Counted from the first letter of the stretch, positions 1-7,366 are shown. The stretch: 12,097 bases of DNA from an uncultured Mycoplasmatota bacterium (GCA_900546745.1 URDT01000037.1:1-12097), one strand, 5' to 3'. The notes: generated by a model not told the origin, from the sequence alone. Translations and numbers: made by a program.

Positions 1-54
1 GGATGTGGTGAAAAGGAAAATACAATGTGTGACAGTTATAAAGAGAAAAAATAA
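1..54 (+). CDS. Possible 3' end of a plus-strand gene (partial)
   Basis: Frame 1 is open from the window edge to a TAA at 52-54 and encodes 17 residues, GCGEKENTMCDSYKEKK. The support is contextual: a strong plus-strand terminator starts 20 bases after this stop, and no other plus-strand gene in the window could use it. Frame 3 stops at once. Frame 2 stays open but runs straight through the terminator, which makes it unlikely. The fragment is hydrophilic, carries two cysteines and ends in a lysine-rich tail. It is too short to assign a family. If real, the gene is convergent with the histidine kinase gene. Confidence 0.4.
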   Translation, partial: GCGEKENTMCDSYKEKK

Positions 55-73
55 AAGAATTTTAAATCCTAAT

Positions 74-108
74 AAACTACATCGGTACTTAATCGATGTA
101 GTTTTTTT
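74..108 (+). terminator. Rho-independent terminator of the gene entering from the left
   Basis: An 11-bp perfect stem (74-84 with 94-104) encloses a 9-base loop and is followed by a run of T to 108. The T run lies only on the plus-strand side; the minus-strand side continues ATTAGG. It therefore mainly ends a plus-strand transcript. It sits back to back with the minus-strand terminator at 114-138. Confidence 0.85.
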
Positions 109-113
109 AAAAC

Positions 114-138
114 AAAAAAAATAAGCATTTGCTTATTT
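114..138 (-). terminator. Terminator of the hybrid histidine kinase gene
   Basis: On the minus strand an 8-bp stem (138-131 with 126-119) closes a 4-base loop and is followed by a run of eight T. The stem can extend through one G-U pair to 11 bp. The kinase stop codon (135-133) lies inside the 5' arm of the stem. Confidence 0.8.
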
Positions 139-2436
139 CTTCAAAAATTTTACTAGGACTCTTTCTAGTTCTGTTTTATTAATTGGTTTTGACATATAAT
201 CATCGAATCCTTCTTTTAAGTAATTTTCTTTCATTCCTTCTATAGCATTTGCAGTCAACATACATACAGGAATATGAAAGTTAGGATTTTCTTTTAAATG
301 ATGAAATGTTTCTGTTCCACTCATATTAGGCATCATATCATCCATGAATATTAAGTCGTAAGTAGCACCATTATTAATTTTATCAATACAATCTTGTCCA
401 CTATTTACTGAATCAATCGTTGGTCCATATTTTTTTATTAAATTACTTGCTACTTTAATATTTAGATTATTATCGTCTACAATTAATATATTTTTACCTG
501 TTAAATCGATGGTATTTTCTATTTTTGGTAGTTCCTGTTTTTCTTCTTCTTTTTGAACTTCAGGTTCTACTTTTATTTCTACAGGAGTTTGTTTCTTATT
601 CAAATATATATATTGGTAAAGAGCTTTATATAATTCTTCTTTTTCAATAGGCTTAGATAAGAAGTCATCAAAGCCATCTTGTATATATTTTTCTTTCATT
701 CCTGAAATTGCATTAGCAGTTAAAGCAATCGTTGGTATTTTAAAATTAGGATCTTGTTTTAATTCTTTTATTACTTCTGTACCACGCATTTTAGGCATCA
801 TATCATCTAGTAAAATCAGATCATAATGATTTCCTTTATGAATTAAATCTAGACATTCAAAACCACTTTCTACAGTTTCTATAGTTAGTTTATAATTGCT
901 TAATATTTTTGAAGCAACTTTTAAATTTAATTTATTATCATCTACTACTAATACTTTATAACCTGTTAAATCTAAATTCAAATTAGTTTCTACAGATTTT
1001 GTATTCTCTGCTTTTTCTAAAGTAATTCTTTGATCTAGAGCTACTGTAAATCTGGAACCTTTTCCATAAACACTTTGAACTACTATTTTTCCATTCATTA
1101 GTTCTACTAATTGTTTTGTAATTGCTAAACCTAGTCCTGTACCTTCTATTGTAGTATTTCTATCTTCATCAAAACGATTAAATTTAGTAAATAATTTATC
1201 AATGTCTTTTGGTTTAATTCCTCTACCAGAGTCTTCTACAGCAATAATTAAACGACAAATATTATTACTTTTTACACAAGTTACTTTAAAATCTACATAG
1301 CCTGATTCAGTATATTTAACAGCATTAGTAAGTAAATTAATCATTACCTTTTTGATATTAAATTTATCGCCATATAAAACATCTGGGATGTCTTCTGCTA
1401 TTTCTATTTTAAAGTTTAAAGGTTTATCTCCAATTCTTGCTTGGATCAATTTAGCAGTGCTTTCAAATAGTTCTTTTGTATTGTAATTAGAATTTGTAAT
1501 TTCTATTTTTCCTGCTTCTATTTTTGAAATATCTAAAATACCATTTACAATTTCAAGTAATGTGTTGGAAGCTGTAATAATGTCGTTGGCATTTTCTTTT
1601 GCTTCTTCTAGAGTGTTTGCTTGTTCAATACATTCTGAAAAACCTACAATTGCGTTTAATGGTGTTCTGATTTCATGGGACATACTAGATAAGAAATCTG
1701 TTTTTGCACGATTTGCTTTTTCAGCATGTTCTTTGGCTATATTTAGTTCATTTATTAACTTCATGTCTGGATTTTCAATTGTAAAATACATCAAAAATGT
1801 AATAAATGTTTCCATTGCCGTCATTAACAATAGTTCTGGATGAATAGATTGTATTAATATAACAACAGCACTAATTGCCATATATGCAAAAATTGGAAGA
1901 TATTTTTTATTTTTTATATTTTTTAGGTTCATTATCATACATATAATCATAATTATCATGCATAATCCTGAAATAATATATAGAAAATCAACTGCTTTCC
2001 CATACGTATAAATTATTCCATTTTCATTAAATATCTTAATCGGAAGAAATATTAAAAATATACAACAAATTATATAAATTGAAAAAATACAAACAAACAA
2101 TTTAATAAAAAAATTTTTTAATGTTGCTTGTTCTTTGCCCTTTTCCAATTCATTTCTTCTTGAAATACAAAAGATATAAATTGTAAATAACATTATCCAA
2201 GTAAGCAAATATGCAAGATAAAATTTGCTAAAAATTATACTCGATAAATCTTCATCATTCATAGGAGTAACAATGCCACAAAGAATATGAATAATTAATC
2301 CTATTAGATTAGTAATTATAAGTATTGAGTATAATCTATTTTCTATAGTATTCAATCTTTTTTTAGAAAAATAAACTATAGATAATAAAATACTAAAGAA
2401 TAAACTACATACTGTAAATGAAATCGCACCATCCAT
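133..2436 (-). CDS. 7TM hybrid sensor histidine kinase with two receiver domains
   Basis: Membrane sensor kinase of 767 residues. Seven hydrophobic segments span about residues 5-220, with short loops and no large extracytoplasmic domain, so the signal is probably sensed in or at the membrane. The DHp domain follows with phospho-acceptor His254 in SHEIRTPLNAI. The ATPase domain shows an N box (N367/N371), G1 DSGRGI (402-407) and G2 GTGLGL (432-437). Two receivers follow: REC1 at about 493-610 (acidic pair D499/D500, acceptor D544, T573, K595) and REC2 at about 647-765 (acceptor D699, T728, K750). They are joined by a Glu/Lys/Pro-rich linker (about 615-642). No HPt domain, DNA-binding output or separate regulator is visible nearby, so the phosphorelay target is unknown. 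AGGAGG at 2444-2449, 7 bases before the ATG, fixes the start. The ligand and regulated process cannot be deduced. Confidence 0.93.
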   Translation of the reverse strand: MDGAISFTVCSLFFSILLSIVYFSKKRLNTIENRLYSILIITNLIGLIIHILCGIVTPMNDEDLSSIIFSKFYLAYLLTWIMLFTIYIFCISRRNELEKGKEQATLKNFFIKLFVCIFSIYIICCIFLIFLPIKIFNENGIIYTYGKAVDFLYIISGLCMIIMIICMIMNLKNIKNKKYLPIFAYMAISAVVILIQSIHPELLLMTAMETFITFLMYFTIENPDMKLINELNIAKEHAEKANRAKTDFLSSMSHEIRTPLNAIVGFSECIEQANTLEEAKENANDIITASNTLLEIVNGILDISKIEAGKIEITNSNYNTKELFESTAKLIQARIGDKPLNFKIEIAEDIPDVLYGDKFNIKKVMINLLTNAVKYTESGYVDFKVTCVKSNNICRLIIAVEDSGRGIKPKDIDKLFTKFNRFDEDRNTTIEGTGLGLAITKQLVELMNGKIVVQSVYGKGSRFTVALDQRITLEKAENTKSVETNLNLDLTGYKVLVVDDNKLNLKVASKILSNYKLTIETVESGFECLDLIHKGNHYDLILLDDMMPKMRGTEVIKELKQDPNFKIPTIALTANAISGMKEKYIQDGFDDFLSKPIEKEELYKALYQYIYLNKKQTPVEIKVEPEVQKEEEKQELPKIENTIDLTGKNILIVDDNNLNIKVASNLIKKYGPTIDSVNSGQDCIDKINNGATYDLIFMDDMMPNMSGTETFHHLKENPNFHIPVCMLTANAIEGMKENYLKEGFDDYMSKPINKTELERVLVKFLKK

Positions 2437-2460
2437 TTAAAAACCTCCTACTTTTACACA

Positions 2461-2466
2461 ATTATA
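2461..2466 (-). promoter_or_regulatory. Possible promoter (-10) of the histidine kinase gene
   Basis: A perfect TATAAT reads on the minus strand, about 25 bases before the ATG. No good -35 is seen; the hexamer 17 bases upstream is CTTCTT. With a start site near 2454 the leader would be short but would still include AGGAGG. The kinase may also be reached by read-through from the ligase gene, because no convincing terminator lies in the 64-base gap. Confidence 0.4.
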
Positions 2467-2500
2467 ATATATCATAAAAAACAAAGAAGATATTTTTTAT

Positions 2501-4432
2501 TTATTTTACTTTACGGCTAATATTTTCTGTCTTAATTTCACTACTAGCTATTTTTTCTAAAGAAACTAAATCCAATTTACCATTTTTAGTATATGGTAAT
2601 TCTTTAACAATAACAAAATTGTTAAACTCTGGAACATAGTATTCAGGTAATTCTGTCAAACACATCTCATTAATTTCTTTTAAAATTTGTGTATTATAAC
2701 TAATATTTTCTTTTAAAACTATAAACACAAATGGCGTTTCACCATCCTCATCATGTGGAGCTTTTACAACAGCACAAGATTCTACATTTTTATTTTTCAT
2801 AATTACATTTTCTATTGCAACAGCAGATATTTTAAAGCCTCTTCTAATAATCAGTCTTTTTAATCTACCATCTATCATCAGATTGGCATCATTATCAAAA
2901 TGACCTAAATCACCGGAATGAAGCCATACTCCGCCATCTGCGTGTTGTTTCATTGCTTCGACAGTAGCCTCTTTATTATTTAAATACTCTTTCATTATTG
3001 TTGGAGATTGCATACATATTTCTCCCTTTTGTCCAAGTCTTACCTCTAAACCAGTATCTGGATCAATAATAGATATATTATTTTTTACTAGTGGTATTCC
3101 AACACTTCCAACTTTACTATTATTATTGGTATTTGTAACTGCGCATGCCGAAATTTCTGTCATCCCATAACCTTTAACAATTTTACTTTTAGAGTTATGC
3201 TGTAACAAAAAATCATTTAACTTCTTTTCTAATTCAACATTAAGATTATCTCCCCCACAAGCTGCTGTTTTCAAAAAACTTAAATCCATTGTTTTGACAT
3301 TTTCATTATGTAATAAATATTCCCAATGCATTGGAATTGCAATTACATGATTTGGTTTAAATTTTTTTATAATGTCAGGGAAATCAGCACCTACAACCTT
3401 AGGATATACAATATTTGTCATGCCCAGACACAATGGCATATGCAAAGAATTTACAACTCCGTAAGCGACAAAAATTGGTATTATGTTTAATAGAGACTCT
3501 CCTTTAGCATATTTAAAATCCGATACACTATACTGTAAAGCCATTGCATTAAAATTGTCATTTGTTAAAACAACTGACTTCGGAGTACTTGTAGTTCCAC
3601 TAGTGTGAACAATTGCAATAGGATAATCTTTTTCATAATCTTTTTCTATAACTTGGATATTTTCTTTTTTATTAGATAAAAAGTCACTCCAACGATAAAC
3701 TCTACTATCTGTTTTTAGAACATTATCTATTTTTCTTTTTTCTTTTCTTTTTAATTGTTTTTCTTTTAATGATAATTTATTGTTTTCCTTTAAACTACTA
3801 CCAATTTTTCCTATTAAAGGAACTGTATCTGTAGGATTTAATAGAACGATTTTTTCAACACTTGTTTCATTCAAAATATCTTTAAATCCCAAATAACAAG
3901 TATCTAATGTAAATACCAATTTGGTATTTCCTTCATCCAAATAATGTTTCATTCCATTTGCATCTGTTCTTAAATCAGTTAAATCTGCAATCGCCCCAAT
4001 TTTATTTAAAGCATAAAGTAAAAAAATTGTTTGTGGTAATGTCACTGAATTTATTACTACCACATCACCCTGCTTCACTCCGAAAGATACTAAAGCTTTT
4101 GAAACTTCATCTATTTTTTTAAATAACTCTCGATAAGACATTTTTAATCCAAAAAAATTTAAAGCAATTCCATTTAGGTTATCCTTATTATTTTCTTTCA
4201 TATAGCTAAGTGCTGTCATTTGAGGTAAATCACTTTCAATTGCATCATCGCTATAATACTTTAACCATTGTTTATCAATACTGGAATATCCTGTAGATGG
4301 TCCTTCTAATGTTCCATCTGCCATTTTTTTTAAATATAAATCTCTTTTCTTTTTTTCTTCTTCTGTTAATTTACTTAATTGTTCTCTATATTCTTTTAAT
4401 TCATCAATTGTTTTTTCTTTTAATGCTTCCAT
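2501..4432 (-). CDS. AMP-forming acyl-CoA synthetase-like ligase
   Basis: Cytosolic adenylate-forming enzyme (ANL superfamily) of 643 residues. It should activate a carboxylic acid with ATP to an acyl-adenylate and pass it to CoA or a carrier thiol. Visible core motifs are the A3 P-loop TSGTTSTPK (277-285), A5 YGMTE (422-426), A7 HSGDLG with D508, A8 DGRLKRLIIRRG (521-532) and A10 KNGKLDL with catalytic K619. All key residues are present, so it should be active. The first ~40 residues are strongly charged and probably form a coiled coil. A Lys-rich helical insert (about 214-240) is also seen. The ATG lies 8 bases after the TAG of the upstream Pr6Pr gene and has only a weak ribosome site, which suggests translational coupling. 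The substrate cannot be read from the sequence. A fatty or aryl acid is more likely than an amino acid, since there is no carrier or condensation domain. Confidence 0.88.
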   Translation of the reverse strand: MEALKEKTIDELKEYREQLSKLTEEEKKKRDLYLKKMADGTLEGPSTGYSSIDKQWLKYYSDDAIESDLPQMTALSYMKENNKDNLNGIALNFFGLKMSYRELFKKIDEVSKALVSFGVKQGDVVVINSVTLPQTIFLLYALNKIGAIADLTDLRTDANGMKHYLDEGNTKLVFTLDTCYLGFKDILNETSVEKIVLLNPTDTVPLIGKIGSSLKENNKLSLKEKQLKRKEKRKIDNVLKTDSRVYRWSDFLSNKKENIQVIEKDYEKDYPIAIVHTSGTTSTPKSVVLTNDNFNAMALQYSVSDFKYAKGESLLNIIPIFVAYGVVNSLHMPLCLGMTNIVYPKVVGADFPDIIKKFKPNHVIAIPMHWEYLLHNENVKTMDLSFLKTAACGGDNLNVELEKKLNDFLLQHNSKSKIVKGYGMTEISACAVTNTNNNSKVGSVGIPLVKNNISIIDPDTGLEVRLGQKGEICMQSPTIMKEYLNNKEATVEAMKQHADGGVWLHSGDLGHFDNDANLMIDGRLKRLIIRRGFKISAVAIENVIMKNKNVESCAVVKAPHDEDGETPFVFIVLKENISYNTQILKEINEMCLTELPEYYVPEFNNFVIVKELPYTKNGKLDLVSLEKIASSEIKTENISRKVK

Positions 4433-4440
4433 AACTTACT

Positions 4441-5076
4441 CTAAACCTTTCTATGTTTTTTAGACCAATAGGCATCTAATTTTTGAATAAATATTCCATA
4501 GAGCAAAAATGCTACATATATAGAAATATTATTAATTAATACTTTTACTAGTCCATACTTTTCAATATTCATATAATAATAAGGATATTTTGAATTACCC
4601 AAGAATGTTCCCCCAAAAGAAACATAAATGATATAAAAAATAAGATATCCAATAAGAATAAAACTCCAATAAATTGGATACTCTTTTTTTAAATTTCCCT
4701 TTTCGCCAAATACAACATAATCAAATATCACCATTAAAGGCACTATCAAATGAACAAAATTACAAGCCAACATATGTTCCTCATAAATTCCCATCGTACC
4801 ACTGGTTGCTAAAACAGATTCATAAACAAACATAGTAATTGTTATTGCCATTGTAACAGTACCCTTAAAAATATAATAAATTTGATTTTTTTGAAGTTTC
4901 CCAGTCAATTTTAAAATCACAATTATTAAATAAAATAAAAAACATATCAAATTACTTTGAATTGTAAAATAAATAATATTATTTTTTATAGGCGCTATTT
5001 TAAAATTTAAGTATAAGCCTACAAAACTTGTAATCACAATTAATATTTTAAACAATAAAGATATTTTTTCTTTCAT
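4441..5076 (-). CDS. Pr6Pr / FAR-17a-AIG1-like six-helix membrane protein
   Basis: Integral membrane protein of 211 residues with six predicted helices at about 7-25, 38-56, 68-90, 104-122, 135-153 and 178-197. The layout fits the Pr6Pr (FAR-17a/AIG1-like) family: YFTIQSNL near the second helix, HLIVPLMVIFDYVVF in the fourth, and a YPYYYMN segment before the last. Eukaryotic AIG1/ADTRP relatives hydrolyse fatty-acid esters of hydroxy fatty acids using conserved Thr and His. Here T38 and H109 sit in plausible positions, but bacterial members are uncharacterised, so hydrolase activity is only an inference. GGGTGAG just before the ATG supports the start. The AMP ligase gene follows after 8 bases, so the two are probably co-transcribed and might handle the same lipid or acyl substrate. 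Confidence 0.75.
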   Translation of the reverse strand: MKEKISLLFKILIVITSFVGLYLNFKIAPIKNNIIYFTIQSNLICFLFYLIIVILKLTGKLQKNQIYYIFKGTVTMAITITMFVYESVLATSGTMGIYEEHMLACNFVHLIVPLMVIFDYVVFGEKGNLKKEYPIYWSFILIGYLIFYIIYVSFGGTFLGNSKYPYYYMNIEKYGLVKVLINNISIYVAFLLYGIFIQKLDAYWSKKHRKV

Positions 5077-5092
5077 AACTCACCCACTTTAT

Positions 5093-5098
5093 ATTATA
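5093..5098 (-). promoter_or_regulatory. Possible proximal promoter (-10) of the Pr6Pr-ligase unit
   Basis: TATAAT reads on the minus strand about 17 bases before the Pr6Pr ATG. The -35 at a 17-base spacing is poor (ATTAAA). It could act as a second start point downstream of the hairpin at 5134-5173, or it may be chance in AT-rich DNA. Confidence 0.3.
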
Positions 5099-5127
5099 CT
5101 TTTCACTTATTTATATTTAATTATATA

Positions 5128-5173
5128 GAAATAAAAGGGTTAGTAAAAGACTTAAAGTCTATACTAGCCCTTT
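5128..5173 (-). ncRNA. Leader hairpin: candidate attenuator or small RNA
   Basis: A 12-bp stem (5173-5162 with 5145-5134, one G-U pair, GGG/CCC core) is topped by a small internal loop and a second 5-bp stem (AGACT/AGTCT) with a 3-base loop. TTTTATTT follows on the minus strand. The promoter at 5184-5192 predicts a start at about 5177, so this hairpin would be almost the whole 5' end of the transcript. It is either a free-standing RNA of about 50 bases, an attenuator or mRNA-stabilising leader for the Pr6Pr-ligase genes, or a second terminator backing up the one at 5222-5266. Confidence 0.45.
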
Positions 5174-5183
5174 AACCATAATC

Positions 5184-5192
5184 ATTATATCA
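5184..5192 (-). promoter_or_regulatory. Extended -10 promoter upstream of the leader hairpin
   Basis: The minus strand reads TGATATAAT, a perfect extended -10 (TGnTATAAT). A partial -35, TTCAAA, lies 17 bases upstream. The predicted start is G at about 5177, just before the hairpin at 5134-5173. It lies between the terminator of the SGNH-like gene and the Pr6Pr gene, as expected for the promoter of the Pr6Pr-ligase unit. Confidence 0.6.
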
Positions 5193-5221
5193 TAATTCGA
5201 CATTTTTTTGAAAAAAAATTT

Positions 5222-5266
5222 AAAAAAAAGCAATACACTTATTATAAATAAGTTATCGTTTTTTTT
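5222..5266 (-). terminator. Terminator of the SGNH-like gene
   Basis: On the minus strand a run of eight A is followed by a hairpin with arms 5258-5247 and 5243-5231 (12 bp with one G-U pair and one bulged G, TAT loop). A run of eight T closes it at 5229-5222. The stop codon (5255-5253) is inside the 5' arm. The A and T runs can also pair and lengthen the stem. Confidence 0.75.
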
Positions 5267-6359
5267 GATATGCTATTTCCTTTACAATGTTGTTTTTTCC
5301 TAAATAGAAATAATCGTATGGAAATACCTCTAATAAGAATTTTTTTATATTCTGTAAATATTTGATCTTATGAGAAGAATTTAAAATATCCTTACAATCT
5401 TCTTCTATAATTTCATGAATTAATCTTTGAAGCAAATTAGGGTTATTTATAAGACTTGAAAATTCTAATTCAATTAAAGAATTTGCCTCACATAATGAAC
5501 GATCTAAATTAATCTTAGCCTTTAAAAATTCATAATTTTCCGATATGCTTTCGAAAATATGATTTAGCATTTCTAAATATTCTTCTTCATCATAATGAAT
5601 ATCGACTTTTTTGCCAGTTTGATTTAACGAATCATAAAATAATTTTGTTTCGACTGGTTTTACATAAACTGTATTTGCATATTTTTTTGCTACCTTTTTT
5701 AAACGTCTATTTATAAACTCACTAATATGAATTCCTAGAAAATCAGGAGCTCCACATAAATATACTTGAGTATTTGTATGGCTTTTTCTATTTCTATCTT
5801 GGATTAGTTTTAAAGTTGATTCCAATCCTATTTGGTCTTTTTTTATTCCATAAGTTAATTTATGCTTTCCATTTCTAGTGATATTGTCTAAAAACGATCC
5901 CGTCAATCTATTATATATTATAATATTTGAACTATTTATATTTGAATCAAAAATTGCATCCTGAATTTTAACTTCTTTATCTTCAGAATAATATTTGTCA
6001 ATTTGTTCCTTTTTTATAGTTGTTGTCATACTCGTAAAACCATTATTACTATAATCACTTCTATTCATTTTATATATTTCACCAAGAGTAATATTTGAAT
6101 CGACCCAATTAAAAATCTTATCATCACTATTATTTTGAGCTCTTGCGAAATGATAAGTTTCAACATGAATATCATGTACTTGCATAACCAATTTTAAACT
6201 GTCATTGCGATATAAAATTGGCTTAGTTTCCCTGTAAGCAGAATAGCCTGAAGCTATTGAATTTCCTAAACTAGTTAATTTTAAATTTTTAATACCGTTG
6301 TTTTCTAAAATTTGGGCTAACTTTTCATTTAATCGATATAAATTTATATCATCCATCAT
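5253..6359 (-). CDS. SGNH/GDSL-hydrolase-like protein with altered motifs
   Basis: Cytosolic protein of 368 residues with no signal peptide or membrane helix. Residues 26-40, ending LGNSIASGYS, resemble block I of SGNH (GDSL) hydrolases with Ser34 as nucleophile, but the usual GDS is GNS. Residues 252-260, VDIHYDEEEY, resemble block V with His255, yet the position three before the His, normally the triad Asp, is Val252; Asp253 is displaced by one. VYLCGAPDFLG (199-209) has the look of the strand-loop before the final helix. A helical C-terminal extension (about 275-368) has no assignment. The family call rests on these motifs only. It may be a divergent esterase or a non-catalytic relative. 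AGGAG lies 8 bases before the first ATG of an ATGATG pair, so the start is 6359 or 6356. It is a single-gene unit with its own promoter and terminator. Confidence 0.6.
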   Translation of the reverse strand: MMDDINLYRLNEKLAQILENNGIKNLKLTSLGNSIASGYSAYRETKPILYRNDSLKLVMQVHDIHVETYHFARAQNNSDDKIFNWVDSNITLGEIYKMNRSDYSNNGFTSMTTTIKKEQIDKYYSEDKEVKIQDAIFDSNINSSNIIIYNRLTGSFLDNITRNGKHKLTYGIKKDQIGLESTLKLIQDRNRKSHTNTQVYLCGAPDFLGIHISEFINRRLKKVAKKYANTVYVKPVETKLFYDSLNQTGKKVDIHYDEEEYLEMLNHIFESISENYEFLKAKINLDRSLCEANSLIELEFSSLINNPNLLQRLIHEIIEEDCKDILNSSHKIKYLQNIKKFLLEVFPYDYFYLGKNNIVKEIAYQKKR

Positions 6360-6448
6360 ATTTTTTTCTCCTATTTCATTAAAGAATTATGTTTATTCGA
6401 TTACATTATTTTATTTAATATCATTATTAATCTCTTCAATTGTCCATT

Positions 6449-6476
6449 ATTCTATCATATTTTTTATATTTGTCAA
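6449..6476 (-). promoter_or_regulatory. Strong sigma-A-type promoter of the SGNH-like gene
   Basis: The minus strand shows a perfect -35 TTGACA (6476-6471), a 16-base spacer, and an extended -10 TGATAGAAT (hexamer 6454-6449). The start site is expected near 6442, giving a leader of about 80 bases before the ATG. The -35 forms one half of a TGTCAA-AAA-TTGACA inverted repeat (6471-6485), a possible operator. Confidence 0.75.
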
Positions 6477-6485
6477 TTTTTGACA
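6471..6485. repeat. Inverted repeat over the -35 element (possible operator)
   Basis: A perfect 6-bp inverted repeat with a 3-base centre (TGTCAA/TTGACA). The half nearer the gene is itself the -35 of the promoter at 6449-6476, so a bound dimeric protein would block polymerase. No regulator gene is adjacent, and a chance match in AT-rich DNA is possible. Confidence 0.35.
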
Positions 6486-6495
6486 TTTTAACAAA

Positions 6496-7347
6496 TTAAA
6501 GACTATCTTGAATAGGTTTAATAAACAGTTCATAAAGTATTTCAACATCTTCCATATCAATACGTGTGTCATTTTCATTATAATATTTCAAAACAGTTTC
6601 CTTTGTTACCCATAAAGTATTATCTCTTATGGTAAACTCCATATTTCTTGTTGACTCTAATTGCTCTATATTTCTTTTTACAACTTCATTAGTTTGAAAT
6701 AACTCGTAAAAATGATCAATATGAAATTGACTTAAATCATAACGATATTCCATTAGATTATTACGTTTTTCATAATAATATTGATAAGAATTATCACTGT
6801 CATAACGTTTTTTACAAACTTCTTGATAGTAATTTGTTAGTAAACAATGATACTTTTCAATTTGAAATACCATCTGATATTCATTCCTAATACTACCTAA
6901 TTCAAATTCGTTGCCCTCTACCATCTGATTAGGAGGGCATTCTAATTTAAAAACACTTCCATATTTTTCCTTTAATAGACCATAAAAATTGTCCACTACT
7001 TGTTTATTTTTCTTTTTCTGAGGAATTAAAATAAAAATAATTCCATAAATTATAAACATTATAAATAATATAACTGTTTGTGTTTCATAAGTCACTTTCC
7101 ATTGAGTCATTAGATAAATCAGTAAAATAGCTACAATAAAAAGAAATAACAATTTTAAAACTATAGGAAGGTAAAATTGAGTGTTTCCTTCTGCTATATC
7201 CATTTTTGATTTTTCAACTCTTAACATCTGTTTTAATTCAGGATGTTCTTGTTCTTCCATTTTATATTGTTGCTTCAATTTATGATTTCGATATAAAGAA
7301 TATAATATTGCCACAACAATGATAATTCCCCACATTATATTTTTCAT
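6496..7347 (-). CDS. Unrecognised three-helix membrane protein
   Basis: I do not recognise this 283-residue protein. Hydrophobic segments lie at about 4-19, 57-80 and 91-109. A charged loop (20-56, several Lys and Glu, HPELKQ) separates the first two. Residues 110-116 (QKKKNKQ) form a positive anchor, which suggests that the ~170-residue C-terminal domain is cytoplasmic. That domain is rich in Tyr, Glu and Asn, mixes helix and strand, and shows no cysteine pairing, nucleotide-binding or protease motif. AGGAGG lies 5 bases before the ATG and fixes the start. A TATAAT sits just upstream, so it can be transcribed apart from yqeH. No terminator with a T run follows its stop; a 9-bp imperfect hairpin there lacks one. 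Confidence 0.75.
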   Translation of the reverse strand: MKNIMWGIIIVVAILYSLYRNHKLKQQYKMEEQEHPELKQMLRVEKSKMDIAEGNTQFYLPIVLKLLFLFIVAILLIYLMTQWKVTYETQTVILFIMFIIYGIIFILIPQKKKNKQVVDNFYGLLKEKYGSVFKLECPPNQMVEGNEFELGSIRNEYQMVFQIEKYHCLLTNYYQEVCKKRYDSDNSYQYYYEKRNNLMEYRYDLSQFHIDHFYELFQTNEVVKRNIEQLESTRNMEFTIRDNTLWVTKETVLKYYNENDTRIDMEDVEILYELFIKPIQDSL

Positions 7348-7366
7348 AAAAGCCTCCTACTGTTTC

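Noticed and set aside
1562..1843. Plus-strand ORF of 93 codons
   Set aside because: It lies fully inside the kinase DHp and transmembrane coding region on the opposite strand, has no convincing ribosome site, and the minus-strand frame is clearly the real one.
2474..2500. AT-only inverted repeat after the AMP ligase gene (8-bp arms)
   Set aside because: No G-C pairs and no separate T run. The match is expected in such AT-rich DNA, so it is not called a terminator.
6298..6483. Plus-strand ORF of 61 codons
   Set aside because: It is antisense to the start and promoter of the SGNH-like gene and hydrophobic only because the strand is T-rich. It has no ribosome site and no neighbours on that strand.
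6465..6496. Imperfect 9-bp hairpin after the three-helix membrane protein gene
   Set aside because: It has a G-U pair, a long loop and no T run in the right direction, and it overlaps the promoter of the SGNH-like gene.
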